The notes beneath the pieces were generated by a model. It made no database searches. It saw only the letters and a program-made list of their open reading frames with translations, and was not told the origin of the DNA. Shown piece after piece: positions 12,156-24,352 of a stretch of DNA of 64,000 nt (its first letter is position 1; each line of letters starts with the position of its first letter). A program made the translations under genes and the position numbers. The DNA comes from Blastomyces gilchristii SLH14081 (taxonomy: Eukaryota > Ascomycota > Eurotiomycetes > Onygenales > Ajellomycetaceae), in assembly GCF_000003855.2 (NCBI RefSeq), contig NW_003101679.1, positions 3,427,558 to 3,491,557 on the forward strand, written 5' to 3'.

Positions 12156-12895
12156 TTTGCATGTTTATAATCAAATATAATTATAGAACAACAACCATAT
12201 AAGAAAAATAGATTAATTATATCTCTCTTTATTATAGAAAACCAACTTTTTCATGTAAAAAATGCTACAATATGATCTTATTTAATATTACATACATTTT
12301 ATCAGATCTATTTATTTAAAAGAGCTAGTTAATAGTTCACTTTTCACAGATCTGTTACTCTTAACAGTGATTTACAAGTAGATAATAAAAGTTATCAATT
12401 TCTTCAGAGTTAAGAGTTTAAAGTTATACTTAATAAGCTTATTCTGCATGTTTTTATTCAGTGTTTTCATAAATATTATTATTCAGATCTTGTTTCAGAA
12501 CTCTGTTTTTATAAATTTCAATTTATATTATAGTTTTATAAGCACTGTGAGAAGTTTTTATCAGATTTCTTATCTTTTTTCTAATATTAATAATTTCAGC
12601 TCAGATGTTTTCTATCTAATTTATAAAATCTCTTGATTTATTTTTTAAATAGATTTTAAAAACTGATTAGTGAAATCTCTTATAATTATTCTTTAAATAA
12701 TTTAAATAATTTTTTATTTCAGTGTAATAGAAATCTGTTTTTGTATAAATAATAATCTCTTCATTTTTTATATTATATAGTTGAGTTTGTAAATGAATTT
12801 TAAAAATAAATTTATAGAAGCTTTTATAAATTGTAATTCAGTAGATAATTTTAAACTGTTATAATTTAAAAAAGTTTCTTTTTAATTTATAAGTG
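12156..12895. other. AT-rich decayed sequence, unassigned
   Basis: No gene or clear repeat boundary seen. Composition matches the mutated transposon sequence. The 62-codon frame at 12448-12636 is Phe/Ile-rich and unconvincing. Confidence 0.5.
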
Positions 12896-13151
12896 TGTAA
12901 GAAATCTTACTTCTTATAGATCCTTTACTTCTATTTCTAACTCTTATATAATTAATTGAGTTAGTAGCTCTTAACTATACATAATTATATAAACTGAAGT
13001 TTATAACTACTATTTATATCTCAGCTTGAATACTATTATATATTAATCTCTATATTTATCTTTCTATCATAAATACTTTTAGTAGCTATTAGTATATATT
13101 ATATCAAGCTGCAAATATCTGAATAATTATCTGTGAGTACTTATTCTTATA
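12896..13151 (+). repeat. Gypsy-C LTR (5' LTR of truncated element P0)
   Basis: Begins tgtaagaaat and ends ttattcttata (decayed TTCTTACA). It is followed by the 36 or so bases (tttcaagctctgtcagtc...) that follow the other gypsy-C 5' LTRs at 24353 and 58882. The rest of P0 is cut off by element M's LTR at 13191. Confidence 0.8.
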
Positions 13152-13190
13152 TTTCAAGCTCTGTCAGTCAGCAACTGTCTATTATAATTA

Positions 13191-13447
13191 TATAAGAATA
13201 AGTACTCGCAGGTGATTATTTAATTATTTGCAGCTTGATATGATATGTACTGATAGCTATTAACAGTATTCATAATAGAAAGATAAATGTAGAGATTAAA
13301 TGTATAATAGTATTTAAGCTGACTTATGAATAGTATTCATGAACTTCAGTCTATATAATTATGTATAGTCAAAGACTGCTAACTCTATTAATTACACAAG
13401 AGATAGAAATAAAGATAAAGAATTTATAAAAAGTAGAATTTCTTACA
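13191..13447 (-). repeat. Gypsy-C 3' LTR of minus-strand element M
   Basis: Reverse complement of the 258-bp gypsy-C LTR: starts tataagaataagtactcgca (decayed TGTAAG) and ends aatttcttaca. With the LTR at 12896-13151 it makes a head-to-head inverted pair with a spacer of about 39 bp. Confidence 0.8.
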
Positions 13448-15966
13448 TACTCTCTTCTCTTTAAAGCTTTATTGAAGAAGTCTCTTACTGAGTAATTTCA
13501 TAGAGTCAGACTCAGCACTGCAGTAATACTCACTAAAAACTCTTCATATCTATGAAAAATCTTAGTGAGAAAAAATCTCTTATTACTGTAAAGAGAAAAG
13601 TGTCTATTACTTAATTTCTTATTCTGTAAAATTCTTTATAATCTGCAGATCTTTCTCTGACTATTATACAGATTCATTTTATATCTTTCATTCAGAAGAG
13701 TTTCAGTTAACTCTTAATTATTTCTACAAGATTCTTATATAATTATTATATAGATTTATTTTATATCTTTCAATCTGAAAAGTTCTGATTAATCTTTAAT
13801 TATTTTTCTATGAGATTTTTATATAACTGTTATATAGATTTATTCTGCAAGATGAATTACTTTCTGTGAGATTATCTTTATTAAAGAGAAGTATTCATGA
13901 GTTAATCTTTTACTTATTCTTATAAATTATGATTCTTTAACACTGTAAAGTTATATGAAATTTTTCATTCTTTCACTAGCTCTATAGAATTATAGAATTA
14001 AGATATTTACAGTCTATAATTAGTCTTTATAATCACTTAGAAAGATTCAGATCTCTGATTTATTATTACTTTTTATTTACTAGAGTGATCTGACTGTTTC
14101 ATGAGATCACTTATAGTATAAACAGATCTCTTTAGAGTAGTATAAATACTTTAACTCTATTTATAAAACTTTATCATCTTTTGTCTTTTTCTATAACAGC
14201 TCTCATTCTTATAAACTGTGAGTATTCTTATTTACTCACAAAGTGTTTTTATTTAAATAATAGAGAGTGTGTATTTCTAATAATATCTATATACTAGTTC
14301 AAGAACTTCTCAAGAATAATTTTTTTTTTTTAATTTTAATATCTTTATAAATAATGTCTAACTGCTACTGTACTTCTTATAAGTATCTCGATAATCTCTC
14401 TGATCACTTTCTACTAGTTAATAATATAGAGATATTATTATCTGTGATAGTATTTTTATCTCTCTCAGCTCTGTCACTGCATCTGATCTTCAGATTAGTA
14501 GTTTAAGTATGTATGTTCTTCAAATTAACTTCTAACTCTTAACAGTATAGTCTTATTCTTTACTATAAGTCTTTTTATAAGTAATTTCTTACATATTATA
14601 GCTGATAGTTTCTGTGAAGCTCTCAGTACTGCTAGTACTCTCTACAGCTCTGCAGATCTATAATTACTCTCTCTCTACTTCTATATTCTTTAATCAGATA
14701 TATGTAAATATATCTATATTTTCTATCAATAATTCTCACACTGTAACACATTTCTGCAATTTTGATATTAATGAGAGATAAGTCTTCAAGTATTTATAAA
14801 ATTCAGATAATTAAGATAATACAAATACTATAAATTTGTAATAAGAGTTAATCTGAGTAGATAAGCTCTCTCTCTATATCTTAATAATTTTCAGGCTGAA
14901 TACTTGAGTATAACTGAGAAAGTAAATATAGCTTTGTAAGAGATATCTAATAATATAGACAGATAATCAGCTCTCAAGACTCTGCTACAACTATATACAC
15001 TCTGATGTTTAGCTTTCTTAAAATCTATGCATTTTCAACAGTTTTTATATTAAATATAATAATCATCTGTACTGTGAGTAAAATACTCTCTGCTTCTTTG
15101 AAGAAGAGAATTAATAGTTACAGAGAGATTGAGTGTCACAGATAAGAAGAATATAAGTATAAGTTTTCTTAATTTTTTCATTATTAATTATTAAATTATG
15201 TTTATAATCTGATCTTTGATATTTTTTATCTTTTAGCTTAATAATAATATGATTTCTTCTTCTCTTTATATACATCACAGACTATTCATCTCAGTTGAAA
15301 CTTATTATCTTTATAGATTAGAGTTTATGAATAATAGTATTAATATCTTTATTATAATCAGATTCTTAGTAAACACTGTATTATTTTAACTTATTAGAAT
15401 TTACAGTATAAAAGTTATGTTTTAGCTTCTGCAGATATCTTATCTGTCTAAATAATTCTTAAGTGAACTTATTCATCTTATTATAATATTCTTATCACTG
15501 AATCTTGAATCAGAGCTTGTAATCTCACTTCTCTGAGTTAATAATCTCTTTAATCTGATATTCTCTTTTACTGTCTAGTACTTTATAAACAGAGTGTTGA
15601 GTCACAGAGATCTCTTCTAAGAATTTCTTATATTTATGAAGTAAAGAGATATGAAAAATATTATATATCTATAACTCAGATAATACTTTCAATCTGTAGA
15701 ATAATAAACTAACTTTGTTTATAATCTTATAAGATTATATTCATAAGAGATTGAGCTTCTTACTAGATCTTTATATAGTGATGTTTTTCAGACTTAATCA
15801 GACTCTATTATCTTTCTTAAAACTCTTTACAATATGTTTAGAGTTATAGTATCTCTTTTAATACTTCTAAGACTTTCTTAAGAATTCACAGACTTTCTCT
15901 CAGATCTTCTGAAATCTCTCAGTCTGTCTATGAGTGTCATCACACTCTACAGTATACTCTTGTGAG
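13448..15966 (-). pseudogene. Element M 3' internal region
   Basis: AT-rich, stop-riddled sequence between M's 3' LTR and MITE m1, parallel to 51434-54305 of P1 in reverse. The integrase C-terminal/chromodomain-like part is at the right end. No independent gene. Confidence 0.5.
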
Positions 15967-16473
15967 TAGACTGGCCGCCGGGATCATGAATTTCATATTT
16001 AGTTTCATTTGATCTGATCTCATACATTTCTTGGCATGAATCCCGCTGGGACTAGTCATTAAAAAAACATGTAAAGTGACTATATATCAGATTTTAAAAT
16101 GAAATCATGACTTGAAAAAAATGAGAAAGTGGTCTCATTTGATCTCATTTAGTCCCATTCTTGGCATAAAGTTACTATTTTTAGACATTTTAAGGTTTTC
16201 TTTTAGACTATTTTTAATTTTTTAAAAAGTAATGCTTTTTGATAACACTCAAATGAGATTTAAAGTCATTTAAAGCAATAAAAATAATTTAAATTGAGAA
16301 GTGAAAATCATGATCTTATTTGAAAAATGTGACAAGAGTAGACAGTAAGTTTCACTGAGACAGTATGAGACTACTATCTAATGTTAAAACTGTGTAATGA
16401 GATCAGTCAAATTGATAATGAGACTATCAAAAAATCTGATCCTGGTCTCAGACACGGTCACACGATCAGTCTA
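15967..16473 (-). mobile_element. MITE m1 (hAT-type, 507 bp)
   Basis: Starts tagactggccgccgg and ends cgatcagtcta. Flanked by the perfect 8-bp duplication cttgtgag (15959-15966 and 16474-16481). Non-coding, inserted in element M. Oriented minus relative to the hAT relic's right end. Confidence 0.9.
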
Positions 16474-16876
16474 CTTGTGAGTTTATTAAGATTATCTGCA
16501 GATGATTCTCAGTAAGTATTTTAACAAGAGTTTTATCTGTACTGATATACTTTAAGTTATTATATATAAACTTTATAAATAATAATCAATGCATTCAGTT
16601 ATTCTGATTGTAATTAACAAAGCACTGCACATACTAGTTTAATATACTTATTAAATATTCTATTTGATTATCTGTCTATTAATAAAGAATTATACTTAGA
16701 TCTCACAAGATCTTCAGTATAATTATCAGATCAGACTAGAACTCTTTTATAAAGAGTAATCTTCTATCTAAGATAATATTCACAGATAATTCATACAATT
16801 AGATTATATCACAGATGAAGATATAAGATAAATTCTTTAACTTTAAGTTCTTATAAGTGAGTATAAAGTAGATTAT

Positions 16877-17170
16877 TATAAGAGGTCTACGCTAAATAGA
16901 TCAGTATAATATATAGGTCTTATAATACAAAAGTGAAAAACATTAAAGAAGGAAAAGAAAGAGAAAGTGTGAGAATCAGTGATTGAAGTGAATATTTATA
17001 CATGTACACAGTGGTGTACGCGGTGAAGCTTCAGAGTAGAAGAATAGAAATTCCATGAGTTTTTCAGCTAAGAATCAGTGATTAAGAATGACTGAGAATC
17101 AGAGCTTCTAGCACAATCTATAAAGTGTAATGAAATAGTCTATATAATTGATCAGATGCAGTCTGTCTCA
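16877..17170 (-). repeat. E2 3' LTR (294 bp)
   Basis: Starts tataagaggtctacgc (decayed TGTAAGAGG) and ends gcagtctgtctca. Same length as the partner LTR at 23111. Confidence 0.88.
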
Positions 17171-17224
17171 TTAACTCTCTCTTTTCTAGTTATGAATAGT
17201 TCTTATCAGTCAAGGGCCGCAGTC

Positions 17225-17480
17225 TCAGATAATATAGAACTCAGAGTTCAGATCAGATATTTATAGCTGACTCATTTCACAAGATATTATCAGTTATAGC
17301 TGTGAAATCTCTCATTGAGAATATCTTCAATTTCTCACTCAAGTTCATTATCTTCTTCTATAATCTCTGACAGCTGTCAGTTGAAAGTCAGTTGAGAAGA
17401 AAATGTGTTAGTGACAGTATAGTAGAGCAAGCTTGTATGAAAGATATTATAAATCTCTAATAAAGTATTAAGACAGTAGT
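17225..17480 (-). pseudogene. E2 chromodomain remnant
   Basis: On the minus strand: HTSLLYYTV, SQLTFN, EIIEEDNELE, EIEDILNERFHSYN, YLVK-VSY and ETAALD, with stops at expected tryptophans. This is the spacing of an integrase C-terminus followed by a chromodomain, as in chromoviral gypsy elements, where it directs integration toward methylated-histone heterochromatin. Non-functional here. Confidence 0.65.
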
Positions 17481-18588
17481 TATAACTATCTAAGATTTTA
17501 TCACTATGTATTTTATATAGTAATAATTCAATGTATAGAATGAATATGTGATCTGTATATTTTTAAGATTCAATTATATAAAATTTTCTATCTTATACTG
17601 CTCTGTAGAATCTTATTGAATATTAACTTAATCTTCTTAATCTTATTTAGCAGTTGTCATGAAGATTTCTACTCAGTTATAGATATCTTATAGCTTTATT
17701 ACTATATTATCAGTGATCTGAATTAATCTGTGAGAGTTCAGTATAAACTGTGTAATCTCTAGAAAATTCAACATCTTTATATGATAACTGTGTGTAAGAA
17801 CAAACAGGCTTATATCTGTTAAAATAACATTTTAATCATTGATAGCAATCTCTGTATATAGAAGAAGATTATATTAATCATTCTATAAATAATTACAGAA
17901 CTTATAAAGATAGTTCTTTACAGTCTAAATTATTTATTCTGATATATTATCAGTCTCAGAGTGATAGATAGTTGATAAATAATATATAATCTTGAGAACT
18001 TGACACATTCTTGTTCAGAGAGTACTTATAAATTACCTGTCTTAATCAGATACTATAGATCTCAGTAAGTTATACATCTCATAGAATGAACTCTATAGAA
18101 AGACTTCAGCAACTTGTTCAGTATTTATCTTATTAGAAGACTTTAATATTACATCTTTACTTAATTAATTAATAATAATCAGAATATTCTTATAACTCTT
18201 AGTCTTAGAGAGATTAATAGCAAAGTCAATTGCTATATCTCATCAGATTCTATTAGAAATATTAAGTGATTTCAGTAGATCTTTTCTACAGTTCTTTTTC
18301 TTTTACAAGATAATAAAAGAATAGTAGTTACAGTTTCAGATAAAGTGTTTAATACTGTTTAATATCTCAGATCAGTAGAACTCTTAAGAGATTATTTAAT
18401 ACAGTTATTCATAATCTGAATAATCAGTACATATAAATCATGCATCTCTTACATTATTCAGATATATAAGAGTTTAAAATAAGAGACTCAGTATCACTCA
18501 CAGAATTACAGAGTGTTATTATCATTTAATTAAAGTATTCTGAGATATCAGTTCTTATACATAGTTCTGAGAAGAATCAGAGTGCTTC

Positions 18589-18751
18589 NNNNNNNNNNNN
18601 NNNNNNNNNNNNNNNNNNNNNNNNNNNNNNNNNNNNNNNNNNNNNNNNNNNNNNNNNNNNNNNNNNNNNNNNNNNNNNNNNNNNNNNNNNNNNNNNNNNN
18701 NNNNNNNNNNNNNNNNNNNNNNNNNNNNNNNNNNNNNNNNNNNNNNNNNNN
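18589..18751. other. Assembly gap inside E2
   Basis: 163 Ns. The paralogous segment in E3 between the same flanking words (agtgcttc at 44026, cttactctcattataag near 44309) is about 275 bp, so the true gap is probably longer. Confidence 0.95.
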
Positions 18752-18961
18752 CCCACTTACTCTCATTATAAGAGAGTATCTATCATTGAGTTCTGACTGT
18801 CAGAGTGATAGTGTATTATGCAATAATAACAGCTTAATAGCACAGATCATTGCATTTGTTGTTCAGTAAGCTTATAAGTGATAGTAAAGTGTTTAAGATT
18901 CTTATAATCTGTGATTATCTCAATTTGAAGATACTTCAGAGTTCAGAGTCTCATTCTTCCC

Positions 18962-19333
18962 GCCCTGGTGGCCGAATGATTAATGCGGCCACCCGGTAGC
19001 GCCTTGGCGTGGGAAACCAAGGTGCGTGAGTTTGAAACCCGCAGGGGATATATTAAATGCAGAACTCAAGCACCTCAGGTTTCTAATAAATACAGAGGTG
19101 TACAAATGCTTCAATGAATCACTCTATATTTCTGAGCTGAGAAGTTATTATGACATGTATTTAATTGTCACTGCTTTGTATTTTCCTATGTTCTTGTTAT
19201 CTTGATATGGTCTCAACACCTGTATTTTCTCCTGTATAATCAACACTTGACCTGTATTTAACATCACGCAAGGACTTATAATAAGCTCCGCTTGCATATG
19301 AGTATAATGAAAGAATAATAATAATAATATTAA
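18962..19333 (+). mobile_element. tRNA-derived SINE copy a
   Basis: Head gccctggtggccgaatg with tRNA-like A box and, further in, gagtttgaaacccgc as B box. The tail gtataatgaaag is followed by AAT repeats. The target duplication agtctcattcttc lies at 18947-18959 and 19334-19346. The uninterrupted site survives in paralogues E3 (44497-44509) and E4 (63212-63224). Confidence 0.92.
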
Positions 19334-19699
19334 AGTCTCATTCTTCTAGATAGTGTATAATTGTAAGAAGTTTCTTGTCATAGATCTCATAATTGCATTC
19401 AGCAGAACTCAGTTTTCTAAATATAAAGATACATGATTGTAAGACATTTTTATCATTATATTGCAATATAACTTTCTCTATAACATAGTCAGAGAAGTCA
19501 GCTTCAATAACTGTTTTATAATCAGAATTAAATATTATTAGTAGAGAAGTATTGATGAATATCTTCTTTATTTATATAAATGCAGCTTCAGTGTCTGCTG
19601 ATTATTAAAATACTGAGTTCTTTTTAATAAGTTCTCTAAGTGATCTCACAATATCTGAGAAGGTTTATATAAATTATTATTAGAAGTTAGTAAATCTCA

Positions 19700-20980
19700 T
19701 GAAGCTTTATATATCTTGCACAGTATATGAAGCTTCTCATTCAAGAACAATAGAGACTTTCTTAGAATTCATTTAAATTCTCTTATCAGCTTCTATAATA
19801 AAATCTAGATATTTTATACTATTGACTTTGAAATCATACTTATCAATATCTATTGATAGTTCTGCTTCTCATAATCATTGTAATACTCTTTATATATATT
19901 CTTGATATTCTTTTCTAAACTTATCAGTGAAGATGAGAATATCACTGAGATATATAGATACAAATTTATCAAGAAAATCTCAGAGTGCTCAGTTGATATA
20001 CTTCTGAAATATACTGAGAACATTAGTCAGTTCAAAGAGTGTGACTACTCATTCAAAGAGATTATAATATGTTTAAAATGCTTTAAGTTATTCATCTTCT
20101 TCAGTGATACAGATCTTATGAAATACAGTGATAATATCTAGTTTTATAAACTATTGAGCTTGTCTAACGTAGACTGACCGTGTGACCGTGTCTGAGATCA
20201 GAATCAGAATATTTGATAATTTTATTATTAATTTAACTGATTCTATTACATAGTTTTAACATTAGATAGTAGTTTCATACTGTCTCAGTGAGACTTACTG
20301 TCTACTTCTATCACATTTTTCAAATGAGATCATAATTTTCACTTCTCAATTTAAATTATTTTTATTGCTTTAAATGACTTTAAATCTCATTTGAGTGTTA
20401 TCAAAAAGCATTACTTTTTAAAAAATTAAAAATAATCTAAAGAAAACCTTAAAATGTCTAAGAATAGTAACTTTATATTAAGAATGAGACTAAATGTGAT
20501 CAAATGAGACCACTTTCTTAATTTTTCTAAGTCATGATCTCATTTTGAGATCTGATATATAGTCACTTTGCATGTTTTTTTAATAATTAGTCCCAGGGGG
20601 ATTCACGCCAAGAAATGTATGAGATCAGATTAAATGAGATTAAACGTGAAATTCATGATTCCGGCGGCCAGTCTAGTCTGATGTGAGCTAGGATTTCTTT
20701 GATAAGAGATAAAGAATAGCAGTTCTTCTTGATTAATCTGTTCAATTCCTGATAGTTTACACAGAATCAGAGTTCTTTATCTGATTTCTTTGCAAAGAGA
20801 ATAGAAGCTGCAGTGAAAGAGTTACTAATATGTATGAATTTCTTATTTAATAGATTATTGAGTGTCTTTCAAAGAAGAAGAAGTTCATCTTAAAAACATA
20901 TTATAAAGAGAGTCTTATAATGACTCAGAATTCTTATCATTCTTCTTTTCTAACTTAATACTGTGATTCACTTCTGAGTC
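19700..20980 (-). pseudogene. E2 reverse transcriptase remnant, split by MITE m2
   Basis: Minus-strand reading gives NDILIFTDKFRKEYQEYI, then AELSIDIDKYDF, then KYLDFIIEA, matching the gypsy RT region from the (Y/F)xDD box onward. The first catalytic Asp is Asn, consistent with a G-to-A change on the coding strand. The + strand frame at 19902-20141 is only the antisense of this. Confidence 0.7.
20170..20675 (+). mobile_element. MITE m2 (hAT-type, 506 bp)
   Basis: Starts tagactgaccgtgtgac and ends cggcggccagtcta. Flanks gtctaacg (20162-20169) and gtctgatg (20676-20683) are an 8-bp duplication with two transitions. E3 keeps the empty site gtctgatg at 45325-45332. Confidence 0.9.
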
Positions 20981-23110
20981 TTATAAGAGAGGTATATTTG
21001 TAGTATTATCTTATCAGAAGACATCTAGATATTTGTGATATTATTGAGAGAGTTTTGTATAAGAATCTGTTATTATAGTGTAGAATAACTGCTCTAGAGC
21101 TTTCTTAATATTGATCAGACTGATGAAATAGATTGTTATATAATTCTGCTATCAGTAATCTTATTAGTAACTTCCTTTTCAGAGTATTTCATAAGTGTTA
21201 ACAGAGATCTGTGTCAGATTCATAGTCTTGTGAATATTATCTTTGTGAATTCTATGATTGTTAGAGAATATTAAGCTTTTATTTTAAGCATTTAATAAGA
21301 TACCTTATTCAGATAGCTAGATAAGTTCTAACATTAGTTCATAATTAAGATTATTAACTTCATATACATAGACATCTTCTCATTGATGTTCTCTGATATC
21401 TATGTTTAACTTTATTATGTAACGAGTACAAATGTCTTTTAAGTCATCAGATTCTGTGAGAAGTCAGGGCTTTAATAAGAGAATACACTGAAGATTATAA
21501 CATCTTATAACCAAAGATTCAATCATTGCATAATAATATAGACTGCTGTCTATCATGGCTTTCATATTATACATATTATCTATCACAGTAGATATAAAAA
21601 TCACATTCATTGTTATTTTTCCTTTGTTGTCTGATCTCTTCAAGCTTCTGTTTATAAATTTGAACAGAAGCTAATCTTTTCCCTGTTTCTTTGAGATGTT
21701 CTCATAGTTATCTTCTGAATCTTTCTTCAATGCAATATGATTGATGCAGACTGCTGATATTGATCTATCTTTCTTTTGAATAAGAAGACATATAGACTGA
21801 TCAGCAGTTGAAAGTAATATATTCTGATCAGTTACAATTGATGCACATCTCTCATTGATGTCAATCAGTGACTTCTTCAGAAGTTATTCCAGAGACTCAG
21901 AGATCTGTTCAGACAGTGAAAACTCTTGTTTATATATAGACATTTGAGTTCACTTAATTCATGGCATCTGCATTGTCATTCTTCAGCACAGATATATAAG
22001 TGACTGAGATGTAATATCTTCTGTCACTGTTCTGTATACTCTTAAGCTTGATAAGATAATTATTGAATGTCTGAAGTTGTATACAGAAGTCTGAATAAGT
22101 CAGGTCTTCATCTACACTTATAAGAGTCTGTAAGAGTTCAAAAGTGAATATCTTCTTGAGTATACTAATCTTTATTTAATTTTTTCAAGATTGATTATCT
22201 GCTTCTAGAATCTTGATGTTGAAGTCAGAAATAAATGTTATAAGAGAAGTATTTCTCTGTCAGACACTCTGTAATCAATCTAATGCTTTCTGTTGCATAG
22301 CAGTGTCCCAGAATAGAATATCAAGATATTTGATAATATTATCAGGCATTTATAACACTGATTCACATGCTTTTATTCATGAATGAAACTTCTGTCACAC
22401 ACAATTCTTCAATCACTCATTGATATATTAATCTTGATTAATTAGCAAACTAATGACATCTTCATCTACACTTCGTTTCATGAGTATTTTCAATCTTTAT
22501 AATGAATAGAGAGTGAGATTAGAAGTATTAAAATATATAGACATGTCTAGATATTTTTTCAGCACTTATATGTTTATATCTGATTCACTCAGTGTCAGAA
22601 TTGTCTGTGTAGAGATTTCTTATTAAGACAATTATTAAATTTCTTTATATTAGCATTGTTAAGTTGCATGTATATCAGCTATGTATTATTATTATAATTT
22701 CAACATTGCTTAAAGTCACTGTGACACTGCATCTATGCTCACATTCAAGCGTACTCTTGTATTATTATTAGATATGATTATATTATTTATCAGATATATG
22801 ATATCTGTGAAATCAGAAGAAGTGTAATTATATAAATATCTTATATATCTGTGTCAGAACTCTCAGGTCTTTCACTGACATTCTCTTATAAGATCTTGTG
22901 AAAGGGTCAGAGTAACTGATAAGTAAGCTTCTATTTAGAGACTCAGTATTCACTTAACTGATTGAGATTCAGTGTTCACTTAACTGATTGTTTCTCTATT
23001 TCTTACATATTATTACATGTTCAGATATCTCAGTGAGTAATCATTTCTAATAAGAAGATAATAAATATGAATAATTATTTCTAATGAGAAGATGATGAAT
23101 GTTTTTCAAG

Positions 23111-23404
23111 TATAAGAGGCCTACACTGAATATATTAATATAATATATAGATCTTATAATATAAAAGTGAAAAACATTAAAGAAGGAAAAGAAAGAGAAA
23201 GTGTGAGAATCAGTGATTGAAGTGAATATTTATACATGTACACAGTGATGTACGCGGTGAAGCTTTAGAGCGGAAGAATAGGAATTCTGTAAGTGTTTCA
23301 GCCAAGGATCAGCAATTGAGAATAACTGAGAATCGGAGCTTCCGGCGGAATCTATGAAGTGTAATGAAATAGTCTATATAATTGATAAGGCATAGCCCGT
23401 CATA
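23111..23404 (-). repeat. E2 5' LTR (294 bp)
   Basis: Starts tataagaggcctacactg and ends catagcccgtcata. Keeps CpG sites (gtacgcggtga, ttccggcggaa) lost in parts of the partner LTR. Confidence 0.88.
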
Positions 23405-24094
23405 ATTATCTTGATAAAGTAATCTATGATCATCAGCACACTATTAAAAGATGAATAATATATGTTTCTACTTTCAGAGAGACTTATAAGAGTGTTGATT
23501 TCTAGCTGATTTCAAGATTTCTATGAAATAAGTAGAGAAATAAGTTCTTCATATAATCTGAACTACACTACTAATGAACTCTGATAAATAGTATAAGAAT
23601 TCACTATGTTCTTTACAAACTCTTATATCTTCAGTCAGAAGTATTTTCTTATAAATAACTCATGACTTCCAGTGTCTGTAAAATAACTTACTAAAGAAGA
23701 GTGATGATATCTTTTAATAAGTTCTATATGTAGAAACTTATTTATAGATATATAAATTTAGCTCTCTCTTTATAAGAGATTATTTAAGTTTCTTTAACTT
23801 TTTATTTCTGCAGAATTAATCTCTGTTATAAGCAGCTTCTGAATATACTGAGTATAATCATTCTTCAGTTACAGTGTCAATAATCTGAATAGAAGATCTT
23901 ATAAAAACTTATACTCTGTTTTCTCTTATATCAGATCTTCTATAGTACTTCTCAAAGTTCATAAACTCTTCAGATTATAGATACTGTCTTCAAGAATTTT
24001 CACAGAGATTCTCAGAGTATTAAGTTTCAGTATTATAAAGAGAAGTTATACAGACTTCTTCTCTCTCTCTTCTCTCTTCTTTTATAAGCGATTG
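23405..24094 (-). pseudogene. Element M integrase segment
   Basis: Reverse complement of P1's 27590-28714 with MITE m3 removed. It is bounded on the left by E2 and on the right by P1's 5' LTR. The last five bases gattg pair with gattc at 54564 as a probable target duplication of P1. Confidence 0.7.
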
Positions 24095-24352
24095 TGTAAG
24101 AAATCCCGCCCCTCGCGGATTCTTTACCTCTATTCCTATCTCTTGTGTAATCAATAGAATTAGTGGCTCTTGCCTACACACAACTATATAGACTGAAGTT
24201 TGTGACTACTATTTATAACTCAGCTTGAATACTATTATATAATTAATCTATATATTTTATCTCTCTACTGTGAATACTTCTAGTAGTTAACAGTATATTT
24301 TATATCAAGCTGTAAATATCTGAATAAATATCTGTAAGCACTTATTCTTACA
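24095..24352 (+). repeat. P1 5' LTR (258 bp)
   Basis: tgtaagaaatcccgccc ... acttattcttaca. The first 40 bases still carry CpG and CpC (ccctcgcgg), whereas the 3' LTR at 54306 has lost most of these (atctcacttcttacag). Confidence 0.88.

Larger units (their letters stand above)
16877..23404 (-). mobile_element. Gypsy-A chromovirus E2, full length with TSD
   Basis: Two 294-bp LTRs bound it, and the flanks are attat (16872-16876) and attat (23405-23409), a perfect 5-bp duplication. From right to left on the minus strand it runs: 5' LTR, gag and protease region, RT (about 20980-19700), RNase H, integrase (about 18950-17500), chromodomain (about 17480-17230), 3' LTR. It carries a SINE (18962-19333), a MITE (20170-20675) and an assembly gap. 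All frames are broken by transition mutations. It is inserted in element M. Confidence 0.88.

Noticed and set aside
18962..19050. Functional tRNA-Ser or tRNA-Leu genes at the SINE heads
   Set aside because: A and B boxes are present, but the anticodon arm does not fold with a 7-base loop, no acceptor stem closes, and each head continues into a common SINE body.
19902..20141. Plus-strand 79-codon protein repeated at 45059-45304
   Set aside because: Antisense of the gypsy-A reverse transcriptase in E2 and E3.
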